This document shows positions 27,177 to 36,424 of a DNA stretch of 64,000 nt, in pieces. The DNA is taken from the NCBI RefSeq assembly GCF_004770895.1, contig NZ_RQHS01000019.1, forward strand, positions 434,001 to 498,000, in the 5' to 3' direction. Under the pieces are notes generated by a model. That model did not search any database. It had not been told where the DNA came from and saw only the letters and a list, made by a program, of their open reading frames with translations. This DNA is from Leptospira dzoumogneensis. GTDB taxonomy: Bacteria; Spirochaetota; Leptospiria; Leptospirales; Leptospiraceae. Position 1 is the first letter of the stretch, and every line of letters starts with the position of its first letter. The position numbers were made by a program, and so were the translations under genes.

Positions 27177-28117
27177 TTTGAAAATACTTCGAGCAGAATA
27201 TTCCAGAGATCTTCTCCTAAACTGCTCTTGGCTCCGGACGAAGACACAACAGTGATCGGAGAGATAGGAAAAATAAGCAGGAAGGATAATAACATACCCC
27301 AGCCGAATATCTTTCTAAATTTACCGATTGGATAAGAAGCATCCGGGACAAAAGGATGTTCTACTCTGATAAAGTAATAGATGAGCAATCCCCATAAGAT
27401 CCACGAATAATTCCAAAGAGAAAGCAAAAGAAATGCGGAAAACAAATAGTAGATCCACTTTCTATAACCTTCTCCCGCTAATGAATAAACGACATGACCT
27501 CCATCTAATTGACCGAAAGGTAAAAGATTTAATGCTGTGATCAGAAGTCCTACCCAACCGGCAAAAGCAAGAGGATTGTATTCCACGGTAAAGAGAGAAG
27601 CATCGAAAGGTCCTAAAATTTTCTGGGACAAAAGATAAGTAAGAATACTATCTCCAAAATGAATGTCCATTAGTTCCGGATGAGCTTGTAGTATTGCGGT
27701 CCTTTCTGCGAGAGAAACTAATTGAGAATTATATAATCCGATCACGATACAAGGAATGGAAAGTACCAGACTCATTGCAGGTCCCCAGATCCCAATATCG
27801 AATAATTGGATCTTGTTTCGGATAGGTTCCTTGATACGGATCACTGCACCCATAGTTCCTACTGGAGAAAATGGAACAGGCAGAAAGTAAGGAAGAGTAG
27901 ACTTGATCCCATAATATCTAGCGGCCAAGTAATGCCCCATCTCATGGCAGAATAGAATTCCTAGAAGAGAGAATGAATAAGGAGTTCTGATCCGAAATAT
28001 CTCGGAGATCGCTGCGAAGTTTAAATACGGGATCCTGAATATATCGTCCTGAAAGGTTAAGGTAAAAAAAGTCAGAACGAAAAGAAGTACGTTCCATCCG
28101 TAAGACGATCTGTTCAA
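27173..28117 (-). CDS. Site-2 protease-like M50 membrane metalloprotease
   Basis: A 314-aa intramembrane zinc protease. Zinc motif HEMGH at residues 58-62 lies in a hydrophobic helix, and the third ligand is Asp205 in the LPFGQLDGGHV motif, the M50 signature. Six or so helices are predicted. No PDZ domain is evident, so it resembles the minimal M50 group. The start is TTG at 28117 with only a weak ribosome-binding site; an upstream 16-codon frame ends on the same bases. Cotranslated with the propeller protein. Confidence 0.88.
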   Translation of the reverse strand: MNRSSYGWNVLLFVLTFFTLTFQDDIFRIPYLNFAAISEIFRIRTPYSFSLLGILFCHEMGHYLAARYYGIKSTLPYFLPVPFSPVGTMGAVIRIKEPIRNKIQLFDIGIWGPAMSLVLSIPCIVIGLYNSQLVSLAERTAILQAHPELMDIHFGDSILTYLLSQKILGPFDASLFTVEYNPLAFAGWVGLLITALNLLPFGQLDGGHVVYSLAGEGYRKWIYYLFSAFLLLSLWNYSWILWGLLIYYFIRVEHPFVPDASYPIGKFRKIFGWGMLLSFLLIFPISPITVVSSSGAKSSLGEDLWNILLEVFSK

Positions 28118-28164
28118 TTTTTTAGACCGTTTTCCTTTAGATTCCGACTCGGTTCCTCTCTCAA
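28114..28164 (-). CDS. Possible 16-codon leader peptide of the site-2 protease gene
   Basis: TTG at 28164-28162 with an excellent ribosome-binding site AGGAGG (28177-28172, spacing 7) opens a frame MREEPSRNLKENGLKN that stops at TGA 28116-28114. That stop overlaps the TTG start of the protease gene as TTGA. The frame contains the run CTAAAAAAT just before the stop. It could be a coupling leader, a frameshift signal, or an indel in an A6 run. Confidence 0.4.
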   Translation of the reverse strand: MREEPSRNLKENGLKN

Positions 28165-28267
28165 AATGATTCCTCCTTTACATACCGGCACATGGTTTCA
28201 GGTTTATTCATAACTAAAGATAACATTATTCTTCTATCGACCGTCAAAGAAGAACCGGGATAAACAT

Positions 28268-28981
28268 TTGTTCGAAAACATCAAAGCAATTAAAAAAAAC
28301 GATCCGGCCGCCAAGTCCTATTTGGAAGTCATTTTATGTTATCCGGGTTTACACGCGCTTTGGTTCCACTCCCTGGCACACTTTTTATATAAGATCAAAA
28401 TTCCTTTATTTCCTAGGATCATCAATACTTTCGCACGATTTTTGACTGGGATAGACATTCATCCGGGAGCAAAAATTGAACCTGGGATCTTTATTGATCA
28501 TGGTCAAGGCGTTGTCATAGGAGAGACCGCAGAAATAGCAAAAGGTTGTTTGATCCTACAAGGTGTGACCTTGGGCGGAACAGGTAAAGAAAGCGGCAAA
28601 AGACATCCCACTTTAAAAGAGAATGTGGTAGTAGGAGCCGGAGCAAAAATTTTAGGAAATATAGTCATCGAACATAATGTTCGGATCGGTGCCGGTTCTG
28701 TAGTTCTTAGAGATGTTCCTGCAGATTGTACTGTCGTTGGAGTTCCCGGAAAAGTAGTCCGTTCCAAAGTTGATTTCGGAAAAGAAGGAGAGAGAATGCT
28801 GGATCACGGGGAACTTCCGGATCCTGTAGCGAGAGTTTTCTCTATTCTGGTCGAAAAGATAGATACTTTGCAAAAAGAAGTGAACGAACTATACGCAAAA
28901 TCCAATCTGAAAGATAAAAAACCTGAGACAAAAAACGAAGACGATGAACTAAACGAGTTCATCCACGGCGGCGGGATCTAA
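28268..28981 (+). CDS. cysE: Serine O-acetyltransferase
   Basis: Acetylates serine with acetyl-CoA, the first step of cysteine synthesis, in the cytosol. A short N-terminal helical region is followed by a left-handed beta-helix of hexapeptide repeats. Catalytic-site segments are GIDIHPGAKI and IDHGQGVVIGE, and the acetyl-CoA loop is TLGGTGKESGKRHPT. At 237 aa it is the short EpsC-like form, with a charged C-terminal tail. The start is TTG at 28268. It stands alone between divergent neighbours. Confidence 0.93.
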   Translation: MFENIKAIKKNDPAAKSYLEVILCYPGLHALWFHSLAHFLYKIKIPLFPRIINTFARFLTGIDIHPGAKIEPGIFIDHGQGVVIGETAEIAKGCLILQGVTLGGTGKESGKRHPTLKENVVVGAGAKILGNIVIEHNVRIGAGSVVLRDVPADCTVVGVPGKVVRSKVDFGKEGERMLDHGELPDPVARVFSILVEKIDTLQKEVNELYAKSNLKDKKPETKNEDDELNEFIHGGGI

Positions 28982-28999
28982 ATTCCTGAAAGATTTTTT

Positions 29000-29027
29000 T
29001 TGACAAACTGACCTTCTCCCCTATCTT
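29000..29027 (+). promoter_or_regulatory. Candidate promoter of the small Cys-rich gene
   Basis: TTGACA at 29000-29005, 16-base spacer, TATCTT at 29022-29027. A small hairpin GCCGC-CTTT-GCGGC follows at 29045-29058 directly before the AGAGGG ribosome-binding site and ATG at 29068. Confidence 0.45.
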
Positions 29028-29067
29028 TTGGGCTATATTCGTTAGCCGCCTTTGCGGCAGAGGGTTT

Positions 29068-29334
29068 ATGAAGTTAAAAATAAGGGCCATTTTTCTAATT
29101 TGTTTTTCTACAATTTTACTCTATTCATTTTCCGATTGTGGACTTTTAGTAAATCATGAAGATCTTTGCGCAGAAGATCTAAAAGATTATGATAATTGTT
29201 TTGCAATGTTATTGATAGCCGATCCTGCCTGCGGGCAAGGAACAGGTACCTGTCTTCCAGGGTATGTTCAATTATCTAAATCGATTTGTGCAAGTAGGAT
29301 GAAAGTCAAAGGCTGCAGGGCTCACCGGAATTAA
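29068..29334 (+). CDS. Small cysteine-rich exported protein
   Basis: An 88-aa protein with a hydrophobic signal peptide (IFLICFSTILLYSF) and seven cysteines after it. SFSDC could be a lipobox but Asp directly before Cys is unusual, so it may instead be cleaved by ordinary signal peptidase. If that first Cys is lipidated, six remain to form three disulfides. No family recognised. It has its own promoter-like sequence and a strong terminator. Confidence 0.65.
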   Translation: MKLKIRAIFLICFSTILLYSFSDCGLLVNHEDLCAEDLKDYDNCFAMLLIADPACGQGTGTCLPGYVQLSKSICASRMKVKGCRAHRN

Positions 29335-29336
29335 AT

Positions 29337-29366
29337 AAAAAAGCCTCCGATATAGGAGGCTTTTTC
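29337..29366. terminator. Bidirectional Rho-independent terminator
   Basis: A-rich sequence, stem GCCTCC (29343-29348), loop GATATA, stem GGAGGC (29355-29360), then T-run. The A6 and T5 flanks extend the stem and give a U-run in both directions, serving the small Cys-rich gene and the convergent rlpA-like gene. Confidence 0.92.
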
Positions 29367-29388
29367 TTTCAGAGATCGAATGAGAGTT

Positions 29389-30291
29389 TTATTTTTTAGG
29401 AATAAAACAATCCACTCCGTCTTCTTTCAATTTGGATTTTAGAAGGTCCGCTTTTGCGCGATCCATAAAATCACCCATTTGAAGAACGAACATACCGTCT
29501 CTTTCGAAAAGATATACTTTCTCACCGTATTCTGCGGAAAGATTTTTTCTGTAGTCCTCGGCAAGTCTGCTGTTCCTAAAAACTCCCACTTGGACCGTTT
29601 GTCCTTTTGGAGCACCCTTCACTAATGGAGCAGGGGTCACCGCTTTTTTAGGGGTCAGTCTTTCAGGTTTGTTTTCTTTTAAAAGAGCTTCTTCATCTTC
29701 CAAACCTTCCATGTCTTCGGACTCTGCTGCTCCACCTTTACTAACTACTGTGAGGCCTACTCTTGCAATTCCTACATCTTTGAATTCCAAGTTCTCGGCC
29801 GCTTTTTCAGAAAGATCAATGATCCTGTCTTTTACGAAAGGTCCTCGGTCGTTTACTTTTACTAAAACTTCTTTATCGTTTTCCAGATTTTTGACTCGAA
29901 CCACTGAACCTAAAGGAAGGCTCGGGTGAGCTGCAGTCAGTTTTGTTTTGTCGAAAATTTCTCCGCTCGCAGTCGGCTTACCGTGAAATTTAGGACCATA
30001 CCAGGAAGAATATCCGACCTCGTCGAATTCTCCATTGGAACCTGATTGTTGTCTGGAAGGTGTAGTGGCTTTTACGGGTTTATTATCCGCGAGAAGATCA
30101 TCCAATCCTCTGGAAGCGGAAGAATTCTTAGCCAGAACCAAATCTCTTTTGGATTCTTGGTCCATTGGAACGATTTCTTTTTCAAAAAATATTTCGGAAG
30201 GATCTCCGGACGCGCTGATACTTCTTCTTGTTTCGGAAGAAGCGCAAGCAGTGACTGTTATCAATGCGAAGATAGCGGCTATCTGTTTCAT
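29389..30291 (-). CDS. rlpA: RlpA-like septal ring lipoprotein (double-psi beta-barrel plus SPOR)
   Basis: A 300-aa lipoprotein with lipobox VTAC (Cys16). The double-psi beta-barrel (about residues 92-185) shows SSWYGPKFHGKPTASGE, TAAHPSLPLGS and VNDRGPF, the features of RlpA lytic transglycosylases. A charged linker leads to a C-terminal SPOR domain (TVQVGVFRN to VDCFIP) that binds denuded peptidoglycan at division sites. Outer-membrane role in daughter-cell separation is expected. Single gene, divergent from the TPR operon. Confidence 0.9.
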   Translation of the reverse strand: MKQIAAIFALITVTACASSETRRSISASGDPSEIFFEKEIVPMDQESKRDLVLAKNSSASRGLDDLLADNKPVKATTPSRQQSGSNGEFDEVGYSSWYGPKFHGKPTASGEIFDKTKLTAAHPSLPLGSVVRVKNLENDKEVLVKVNDRGPFVKDRIIDLSEKAAENLEFKDVGIARVGLTVVSKGGAAESEDMEGLEDEEALLKENKPERLTPKKAVTPAPLVKGAPKGQTVQVGVFRNSRLAEDYRKNLSAEYGEKVYLFERDGMFVLQMGDFMDRAKADLLKSKLKEDGVDCFIPKK

Positions 30292-30367
30292 TTCGGACCT
30301 CTGTCTTTCTATGTTTTATTTTCGGAGGTTTTTGGATTTTACCTGAAGTTTTTTTCAGGTTGTTTTC

Positions 30368-31303
30368 TTGGGAATTTTAGTCGATATTCCGGATATGACC
30401 GAGGCCGATATCAAACGTAAGTTCAACGAGGCTTTAAAACTCGAAAAAGAAGGGAAAATCTCCCAGGCGGCCAAGGTATATTCTGAAATTTTAGGAATGA
30501 ACCCCAAATTCCAAAAGGCATATCTGAATTTAGGTGCACTTTACTCTCGGACCGGCGACTCCGAAAATGCGATCAAGACCTACCAAAAGGCACTCGAACT
30601 AGGAAAAACAACCGAACTTTATTATAATCTTGGAGTAGAGTTATATAGACTCGGAAGCTTAGATGCGGCGGTTAAGGCACTCAAAGGTTCTCTTGAGTTA
30701 AATAAGAAATATCTAAACTCACATCTTCTTCTTGCATATTGTTATAAGCAGTTAGATCGACCTGATAAGTCCGAACTTTATCTGAAAAATGCCATCAAGT
30801 TAGATCCTAAAAATAAAACCGCTTATGCGGCGCTTGCAACTATTTACTTTGATACCGAAAAATGGGAACAAGCATTAGAGGCCGCAAACACAGCGATCCA
30901 GATCAATCCGAACGACCCTAGAATGGAAATCCTAATGACGGAGATCCATGTAAAACTTGGAAATTATAAACAGTCATTCGAGACACTGAAAAAAGTAACT
31001 ACGAGTGCTCAAGGGTTCGTACAATTCAATGACTCTATCAAGCAAGCCAAACAAAAACCTAAACCTGAAGAGAAAGTATTCTTTGATAATCTAGAAGTTT
31101 TAACCCGAAAAAAATTGGATGAATTTAAGAATAAACTCACTCTTTCCAAGGAAAGCCCTCAGGATTTCGAGGCTCCGGAAGCACAGGACGCGCTTGATCT
31201 TTCCCTTATGTATTTGTTTCATGGAGATTCAGAGCGGGCCTTAAAGTATTTATTGTATGCACAGAAAAACTTACAGGAAAATCCTACTTCTGAAACCGGT
31301 TAA
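30368..31303 (+). CDS. TPR repeat protein
   Basis: A cytoplasmic 311-aa protein built from about five tetratricopeptide repeats (for example KAYLNLGALYSRTGDSENAI), with a non-repeat C-terminal third. Such proteins scaffold protein interactions; the partner is unknown. The longest frame starts at TTG 30368, but ATG at 30395 is equally plausible and neither has a good ribosome-binding site. The end overlaps the next TPR gene by 47 bases in another frame. Confidence 0.8.
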   Translation: MGILVDIPDMTEADIKRKFNEALKLEKEGKISQAAKVYSEILGMNPKFQKAYLNLGALYSRTGDSENAIKTYQKALELGKTTELYYNLGVELYRLGSLDAAVKALKGSLELNKKYLNSHLLLAYCYKQLDRPDKSELYLKNAIKLDPKNKTAYAALATIYFDTEKWEQALEAANTAIQINPNDPRMEILMTEIHVKLGNYKQSFETLKKVTTSAQGFVQFNDSIKQAKQKPKPEEKVFFDNLEVLTRKKLDEFKNKLTLSKESPQDFEAPEAQDALDLSLMYLFHGDSERALKYLLYAQKNLQENPTSETG

Positions 31304-32273
31304 TCTTTTTCTTTTACCGTTCCTTCTATTCTTCTCTTGCTTATATCCAGTCAGAAACAACGAACAAATCGAAAACGATCCTATGTTCCTATATCTTCCA
31401 GCTGCGGATTATACAAGGGAGAAGATTGACTCCGTAAAAAGTCCTTGGGAAGCAAAAACCCATAGAGGAAAAGCGATCCTTGCTCCGGACAAAAACAATC
31501 TAGGGATCTTATTCGTAAGATTTTCTCTAATCGATGATGCAGAAGAAGAGTTCCTAAGCTCGCAAAAACTTCTGCCTAATAATCCGATTCCTTCTCTCAA
31601 TCTATTACGTTTATATTATCTAGTGGATGATATCTCGGAAGCCAAAAAATTCCTGGAAAAATTCCTAAAACAAGCACCGCAGATTGAGCGCAAAAAATTC
31701 GAGAACCTTCTGATCGAAGCACAAAGAGAAGAAGAACTTGTGATCTTTAGAGACGCGCTCTCTACCATTCCAGGCCAAGAAGTGTACGCCTGGGAAGGTT
31801 TAGCCGAATATTTTTTCTCCAAACAAGAATGGTCCAAAAGTTATTTTTATCTGGAGAAGATACTACAACAAAGCCCGTTCCATAAGAATGCAAGAGGCCT
31901 AATGCTAAAAATGGCCCATATCCTGGAAAAATGGGACGATGTTCTGGTTTTTGGACTCAGCCTAAACGGCACTGGAGAAAGAATCCCCGAATTAGAATAT
32001 TATATCGCCCACGCTTATTGTGAGAAGAGAAGATATTCCGAAGCATTGGAATGGATCCAAAAAGCTCCGGAATCAGAAAAAGAATCCGTGGTTTTTTTAG
32101 AATTATGGAAACTTTCTCTTCTTTCCAAAAATCCTAAAGCGGATGTTTCTCCACTTCTTCCTTATTTTAGAAAATTAAGATCCAAAGGGCTTCAGTTTAC
32201 GGAAGAGGAATTTTTTCCTACCTTGACTCCGGAAGGAAAAGAAGCAATGGATCGAATTCGTTACGGAAGATAA
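31257..32273 (+). CDS. TPR-like lipoprotein
   Basis: A 338-aa protein with signal peptide and lipobox LFFSC (about residue 28), then a charged region and several TPR-like helical pairs. ATG at 31257 lies inside the upstream TPR gene. The two TPR proteins may be a functional pair, one cytoplasmic and one envelope-anchored. The tail overlaps folP (minus strand) by 13 bases. Function unknown. Confidence 0.75.
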   Translation: MHRKTYRKILLLKPVNLFLLPFLLFFSCLYPVRNNEQIENDPMFLYLPAADYTREKIDSVKSPWEAKTHRGKAILAPDKNNLGILFVRFSLIDDAEEEFLSSQKLLPNNPIPSLNLLRLYYLVDDISEAKKFLEKFLKQAPQIERKKFENLLIEAQREEELVIFRDALSTIPGQEVYAWEGLAEYFFSKQEWSKSYFYLEKILQQSPFHKNARGLMLKMAHILEKWDDVLVFGLSLNGTGERIPELEYYIAHAYCEKRRYSEALEWIQKAPESEKESVVFLELWKLSLLSKNPKADVSPLLPYFRKLRSKGLQFTEEEFFPTLTPEGKEAMDRIRYGR

Positions 32274-33136
32274 ACTCCGTGAGACATTTCCCAGGTTTTC
32301 ATAGCTAACAGAAAAGATTTGGGAGAATGAGTCCTGATCATCCGAACTCCTTTGGACCAAAGATAAGTTTCAGAGATCGCAGTCGGAACAAGTCTATCTT
32401 CGACAGGCAAACCGCCTAGGGCATTTCCCAAAAAAGATTTTTTAGTAACCGAAACCATTAGGTTTGGGAATTCGGAAAGAATTTCAGTGATCTTAGAAAG
32501 AACCGCAAAACTTACCTTATAATCAGGACTTAAAAAAAATCCCATACCCGGATCTAAGATCAAACGATCCGCTAATCCTAAACTTTCGAAAGTTTTTGTT
32601 CTTTCTCTAAAAAATTCGAGAGCAAGAGGAACTACTGTCTCCGGTTTTAGATCCGAAATCTCGGATGCCTTAATAGAATGATCCTGAGAAAACATTGCAA
32701 CGTACTTTGTAGACTTGTTTCTTTCGCCCTTTAGCAGATCCAAACTTTCAGGATCCACAAAACCTCTGATATTATTGATATAATCCACACCGACTTCTAA
32801 TGACTTTCGGATGACGTAGGGACGGAATGTATCTATAGAGATTGCAACCTTCTCCTTTTTGAGCTCGGAGATAATCTCTTTCATTCTATCCCATTCCACT
32901 TCTTCCGAAATGGGCTCCGCTTTTACGTTGGAAGATTGGGCCCCAATATCTATGACATCTGCGCCTTCTTCTAATAACGATTTCGCTTTTGCTAAAGCTT
33001 GTTCCTCGCGCAGGTATTTTCCCCCATCCGAAAAAGAGTCGCTGGTTATGTTCAAAACCCCGAATAGGATCGGTTTTGGAGGGAAAATTTCGCCCTGGGT
33101 TCTGTTCAGAAGGTCGGATTCCATCTTAGTTTCCAT
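32261..33136 (-). CDS. folP: Dihydropteroate synthase
   Basis: Condenses p-aminobenzoate with hydroxymethyl-dihydropterin diphosphate in folate synthesis; target of sulfonamides. The TIM-barrel signatures are GVLNITSDSFSDGG and the second motif VIDIGAQSSN (usually DIGGEST), plus ISIDTFRP. I start at ATG 33136 (291 aa); the frame opens as far as 33223 but that would overlap the divergent gene, and ATG at 33124 is another option. The AQSS variation in the second motif is worth noting. Confidence 0.92.
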   Translation of the reverse strand: METKMESDLLNRTQGEIFPPKPILFGVLNITSDSFSDGGKYLREEQALAKAKSLLEEGADVIDIGAQSSNVKAEPISEEVEWDRMKEIISELKKEKVAISIDTFRPYVIRKSLEVGVDYINNIRGFVDPESLDLLKGERNKSTKYVAMFSQDHSIKASEISDLKPETVVPLALEFFRERTKTFESLGLADRLILDPGMGFFLSPDYKVSFAVLSKITEILSEFPNLMVSVTKKSFLGNALGGLPVEDRLVPTAISETYLWSKGVRMIRTHSPKSFLLAMKTWEMSHGVYLP

Positions 33137-33175
33137 CTTGATACTTGGGGTCTTTGTTCCGATACTAATTACAAG

Positions 33176-35254
33176 ATGTTTTTTTACAATCAAGGAAAAG
33201 GACTCGTTCTGAAACGAAATCACTTTCTAAGCTCCGTCCTTGCCGGAACTCTTCTGTTTTTTTTATTTTCCTGGGATGGATCCGCCCAACCTGTTCCTAC
33301 ACTTTTAGAAAGAAATTTCGGATCTCCTTTAAACACACAAAACGTAGAATACAATCCCATCATCAGCCCTGACGGAAGATATTTGATCTTCCAATCCAAT
33401 CGTCCTGGCGGAGAAGGAGAGATGGATATCTGGCTCTCCGAAAACGCTAACTATAAAAAAAGAGATGGAGAGGCGGATTGGAAAAAGCCTGTCAACCTGA
33501 ACCAGGATATCTGGGAGCAGAATAAGAAGGAACTTCCTTCCGGAGAAAAAAGATCCAAACTATTCAATACGGATAAGTATGAAGGCGGGATTTCCATTCG
33601 ATTCGATGAATCAGGAAATCCTGAGGAAATTTTTCTGACTTCTATCCGGAACGTAAAAGCGGATAGGGAAGGTTTTGACGCATTAGATATTTATTATACG
33701 AAAAGAGACGAAAAGACAAGACGTTGGAGCGACCTGATCGGGATCTCGGAGATCAATTCCAATTGGACGGAAAAGATGCCGGCAGTTTCTCCGGATGGAA
33801 AATTCCTGATCTTTTCCTCCGATCGCCCGGGCGGATACGGAGAGCATGATCTTTGGGTAAGTTATAGAAATCTTTCCACAGGCGTTTGGTCCAGTCCGAT
33901 CAATCTTGGATCGGAGATCAATTCCAAGGCCAGTGAAATTCTTCCTTATATTCATCCGGATGGAGAACAATTATACTTCTCCTCTAATAGAGAGAATGAC
34001 CGCAAAAAATTCTCTCTATATCGCAGCTTCTTAAATCTTCCGGGAAATGCCGACATGGAAGATGCGGAAGACAAACTTACTGTTTCTAAAACGAATTCTC
34101 CTCATCCAGTCCCGGAAACCGGGAGTTTGGAAAAACTACCTCATCCATTCAATTTGGATGCTGCGGAAGGGATCGATTCGGAAGGGATTTCTTTCGATCA
34201 CGAGGGTCTTTGGGCTTATATTTCTTCCAATAGAAACGGAGGACAGGGCCAATACGATATTTATAGATTCCAGGTCCCTGAAAATCTGAGGAACTCCTAC
34301 GATGTTTCCTTCCAAGGATTGGTCCTAGATGGCTCGGAAGCCACAATGATAGGCTTGGATGCTACGATCAAAATTTCGGACAGCGTGGGACCTTCTCGCA
34401 CTATTACCTCCAGAAGAATTGGAGGGGATCTTTCTAAAGGAATCCAGACTAACTTTAAAACCGTATTAAAGACAGGAAGATTGTATAAGGTAGAAATTTC
34501 TTCTCCTGGATTTTATCCCACTGAAGACAAGCTAGACTTACGTGGAAACGTAGAAAGAAATAAGAAAGTTTATAAAACGTATGTGCTTCTTCCTATCAAA
34601 GATGAAGAGAAAGGTAAAATAGTCAATACCGGTGACGGAGATAAAGGAAAGGGACTTAATGTGGTAGTTGTAGATGCCACTACTAAAGAGCCAATTGCTG
34701 GAGCGACCGCTACAGTTTTCACTCCTAAGAATAGACAGGGAGAAATCTTAAAATACAACAGTTTGTCAAAAAATTTCCATATCGAGTTGATCCCTGACAC
34801 TGATTTTGAGATCTTTGCAAAGGCTGAGAAATATATTTCCGAAAGCGTTAATATCTTGAAGAAAGATATTAAACCCGGTTCCACAATTTCTATCCCTTTA
34901 AGGAAAGATTCGGAAGTTCCAGTTGTTTTAAACACTAAACTCTATTTTGAATTCAATAAGACCGAGGTGACTGACGCACATCGCAAGCAACTCGACCTGA
35001 TTGTAGACTATCTCAAGAAGAATCCGTCGGATAAAATAGAGATTGGGGGCCATACTGATAATATAGCTTCCAAAGAATATAATACTCGCTTAAGCGGGAA
35101 CAGAGCGCGGAAAGTTTTTGACTACGTTCGTAGTAAAGGGATCCAAGCTTCTAGGTTAAAAACCAGAGCTTATTGGTATTCCAGACCTGACGAGGATAAC
35201 TCTACCGAAGACGGAAGAGCTAAAAACAGGAGGGTCGACTTCCGCAAGCTATAA
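33176..35254 (+). CDS. PD40 beta-propeller protein with C-terminal OmpA domain
   Basis: A 692-aa exported protein. Signal peptide ends near SAQP (residue 37). About four TolB/PD40 repeats (SPDGRYLIFQSNRPGGEGEMD and similar) occupy roughly residues 60-375. A middle region contains carboxypeptidase-regulatory-like beta domains (about 380-570). The C-terminal OmpA peptidoglycan-binding domain has LYFEFNKTEV and GGHTDN..LSGNRARKV. It may link the cell wall to an envelope complex. ATG at 33176 has no good ribosome-binding site; a CTG with one lies at 33209. Confidence 0.88.
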   Translation: MFFYNQGKGLVLKRNHFLSSVLAGTLLFFLFSWDGSAQPVPTLLERNFGSPLNTQNVEYNPIISPDGRYLIFQSNRPGGEGEMDIWLSENANYKKRDGEADWKKPVNLNQDIWEQNKKELPSGEKRSKLFNTDKYEGGISIRFDESGNPEEIFLTSIRNVKADREGFDALDIYYTKRDEKTRRWSDLIGISEINSNWTEKMPAVSPDGKFLIFSSDRPGGYGEHDLWVSYRNLSTGVWSSPINLGSEINSKASEILPYIHPDGEQLYFSSNRENDRKKFSLYRSFLNLPGNADMEDAEDKLTVSKTNSPHPVPETGSLEKLPHPFNLDAAEGIDSEGISFDHEGLWAYISSNRNGGQGQYDIYRFQVPENLRNSYDVSFQGLVLDGSEATMIGLDATIKISDSVGPSRTITSRRIGGDLSKGIQTNFKTVLKTGRLYKVEISSPGFYPTEDKLDLRGNVERNKKVYKTYVLLPIKDEEKGKIVNTGDGDKGKGLNVVVVDATTKEPIAGATATVFTPKNRQGEILKYNSLSKNFHIELIPDTDFEIFAKAEKYISESVNILKKDIKPGSTISIPLRKDSEVPVVLNTKLYFEFNKTEVTDAHRKQLDLIVDYLKKNPSDKIEIGGHTDNIASKEYNTRLSGNRARKVFDYVRSKGIQASRLKTRAYWYSRPDEDNSTEDGRAKNRRVDFRKL

Positions 35255-35264
35255 AGGAGAGCAG

Positions 35265-36419
35265 ATGGAAGTCGAGTACCGATCTTACCTACAATCACCA
35301 AGAATATGGGATACCATCAAGGATCCTCAAAAAGTAGGTTATATTCTGAAAGAGTACGTACATAACAACGGACTCTTTCTGAAAGAAAATCCTTTAAAAC
35401 AAGAATTACAGATCCTGCAAACTACTCCCGAAGGAAAAATTTTCCTTAGGATCGATCCTGAATCTCTGAACGAAGAAGGCGAGATCACAGTTTACAAAAC
35501 CTTAAGTAAACATATGGAAATCGGCTTTAAAGTAGAATCGGTGAATCACGAAGACGGAGTAGTGATTTGTTCTCCTGAATACGTAAAGATCGCTAAAGAC
35601 GGCCGCATTCTTCCAAGGATAGAAGGACTACAAGGCAAAGTAATCGCGCACAGATTCCATATGCTTAAGAAGGAGCAGGATTCCACCAAAGTCCTGGGAA
35701 CTTCAGGCCAAATCCTACTGACTGACTTACACAAGAATATCCTATTGGAGTATCCATATTCCAGATTAGTATTTCCAACCGGAAAAGAACTTAGCTTTGA
35801 ACAGGATTTAGCAAAAAGTACTGGCAAAACTATCTTTGTAAAAGATGCGATCAATATGGATCCTCTTTCTAAGGAAGAAGCAAACGGATTCAATATTCTA
35901 GATCTAAAACAAGAATTAGAAGATGAGATGATCCTGGAAGATAGAACCAAAGTTTATCGTTCCGGAAAAATACAATCGTTTGCGATCTATCCAATATATT
36001 ACAAAGATCCTTCCGGACCTAAGCTCGTTGCTTTAGGTTATGCGGAGACTAAGGATAGAATTTTAGATCCAGCCATTCTAAAAAAATACGTCGAGTTAGA
36101 AGACGTGTTTAATGAAAGGATAGAAGACTCCAACACTCTGGACATTGATATCCGTCAAAACGTGATCAACGCTTCCGAAGGTGGAATTCTTTTAGAAGTA
36201 ACCGAATCCCAGCTAGTCGAATCCTTTCTGCACAAACCTTTCTTTACTGCGGATATAACTTTTAAGATGCAAGCTCCGTTGAGATTCGCATTTAAAATCC
36301 GACATATTTCTCAGATCGGGGAAATTTACCTGGTCGGTGCAGAAATAGTTGGCTCCAACGATGCCAAGACGAATATGACTCTATTAAAGAAGAATTTAAG
36401 CTTCATTAAGAGCGTCTAA
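35265..36419 (+). CDS. DUF1577-like Leptospira protein with possible PilZ-type domains
   Basis: A cytoplasmic 384-aa protein. By length and motif order I believe it belongs to DUF1577, a family described in Leptospira; the C-terminal about 100 residues ([19 protein letters not shown] and a later FKIRHIS) resemble a PilZ-like beta-barrel, so cyclic-di-GMP binding is possible but no RxxxR motif is clear. The ribosome-binding site AAAGGAGAG is strong. It lies 10 bases after the PD40-OmpA gene and 5 before hisS. Confidence 0.7.
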   Translation: MEVEYRSYLQSPRIWDTIKDPQKVGYILKEYVHNNGLFLKENPLKQELQILQTTPEGKIFLRIDPESLNEEGEITVYKTLSKHMEIGFKVESVNHEDGVVICSPEYVKIAKDGRILPRIEGLQGKVIAHRFHMLKKEQDSTKVLGTSGQILLTDLHKNILLEYPYSRLVFPTGKELSFEQDLAKSTGKTIFVKDAINMDPLSKEEANGFNILDLKQELEDEMILEDRTKVYRSGKIQSFAIYPIYYKDPSGPKLVALGYAETKDRILDPAILKKYVELEDVFNERIEDSNTLDIDIRQNVINASEGGILLEVTESQLVESFLHKPFFTADITFKMQAPLRFAFKIRHISQIGEIYLVGAEIVGSNDAKTNMTLLKKNLSFIKSV

Positions 36420-36424
36420 GAGAT

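Noticed and set aside
33209..33211. CTG with a strong AAAGGA upstream as start for the PD40-OmpA gene
   Set aside because: CTG starts are rare; the ATG at 33176 remains the default, although the binding site there is poor.
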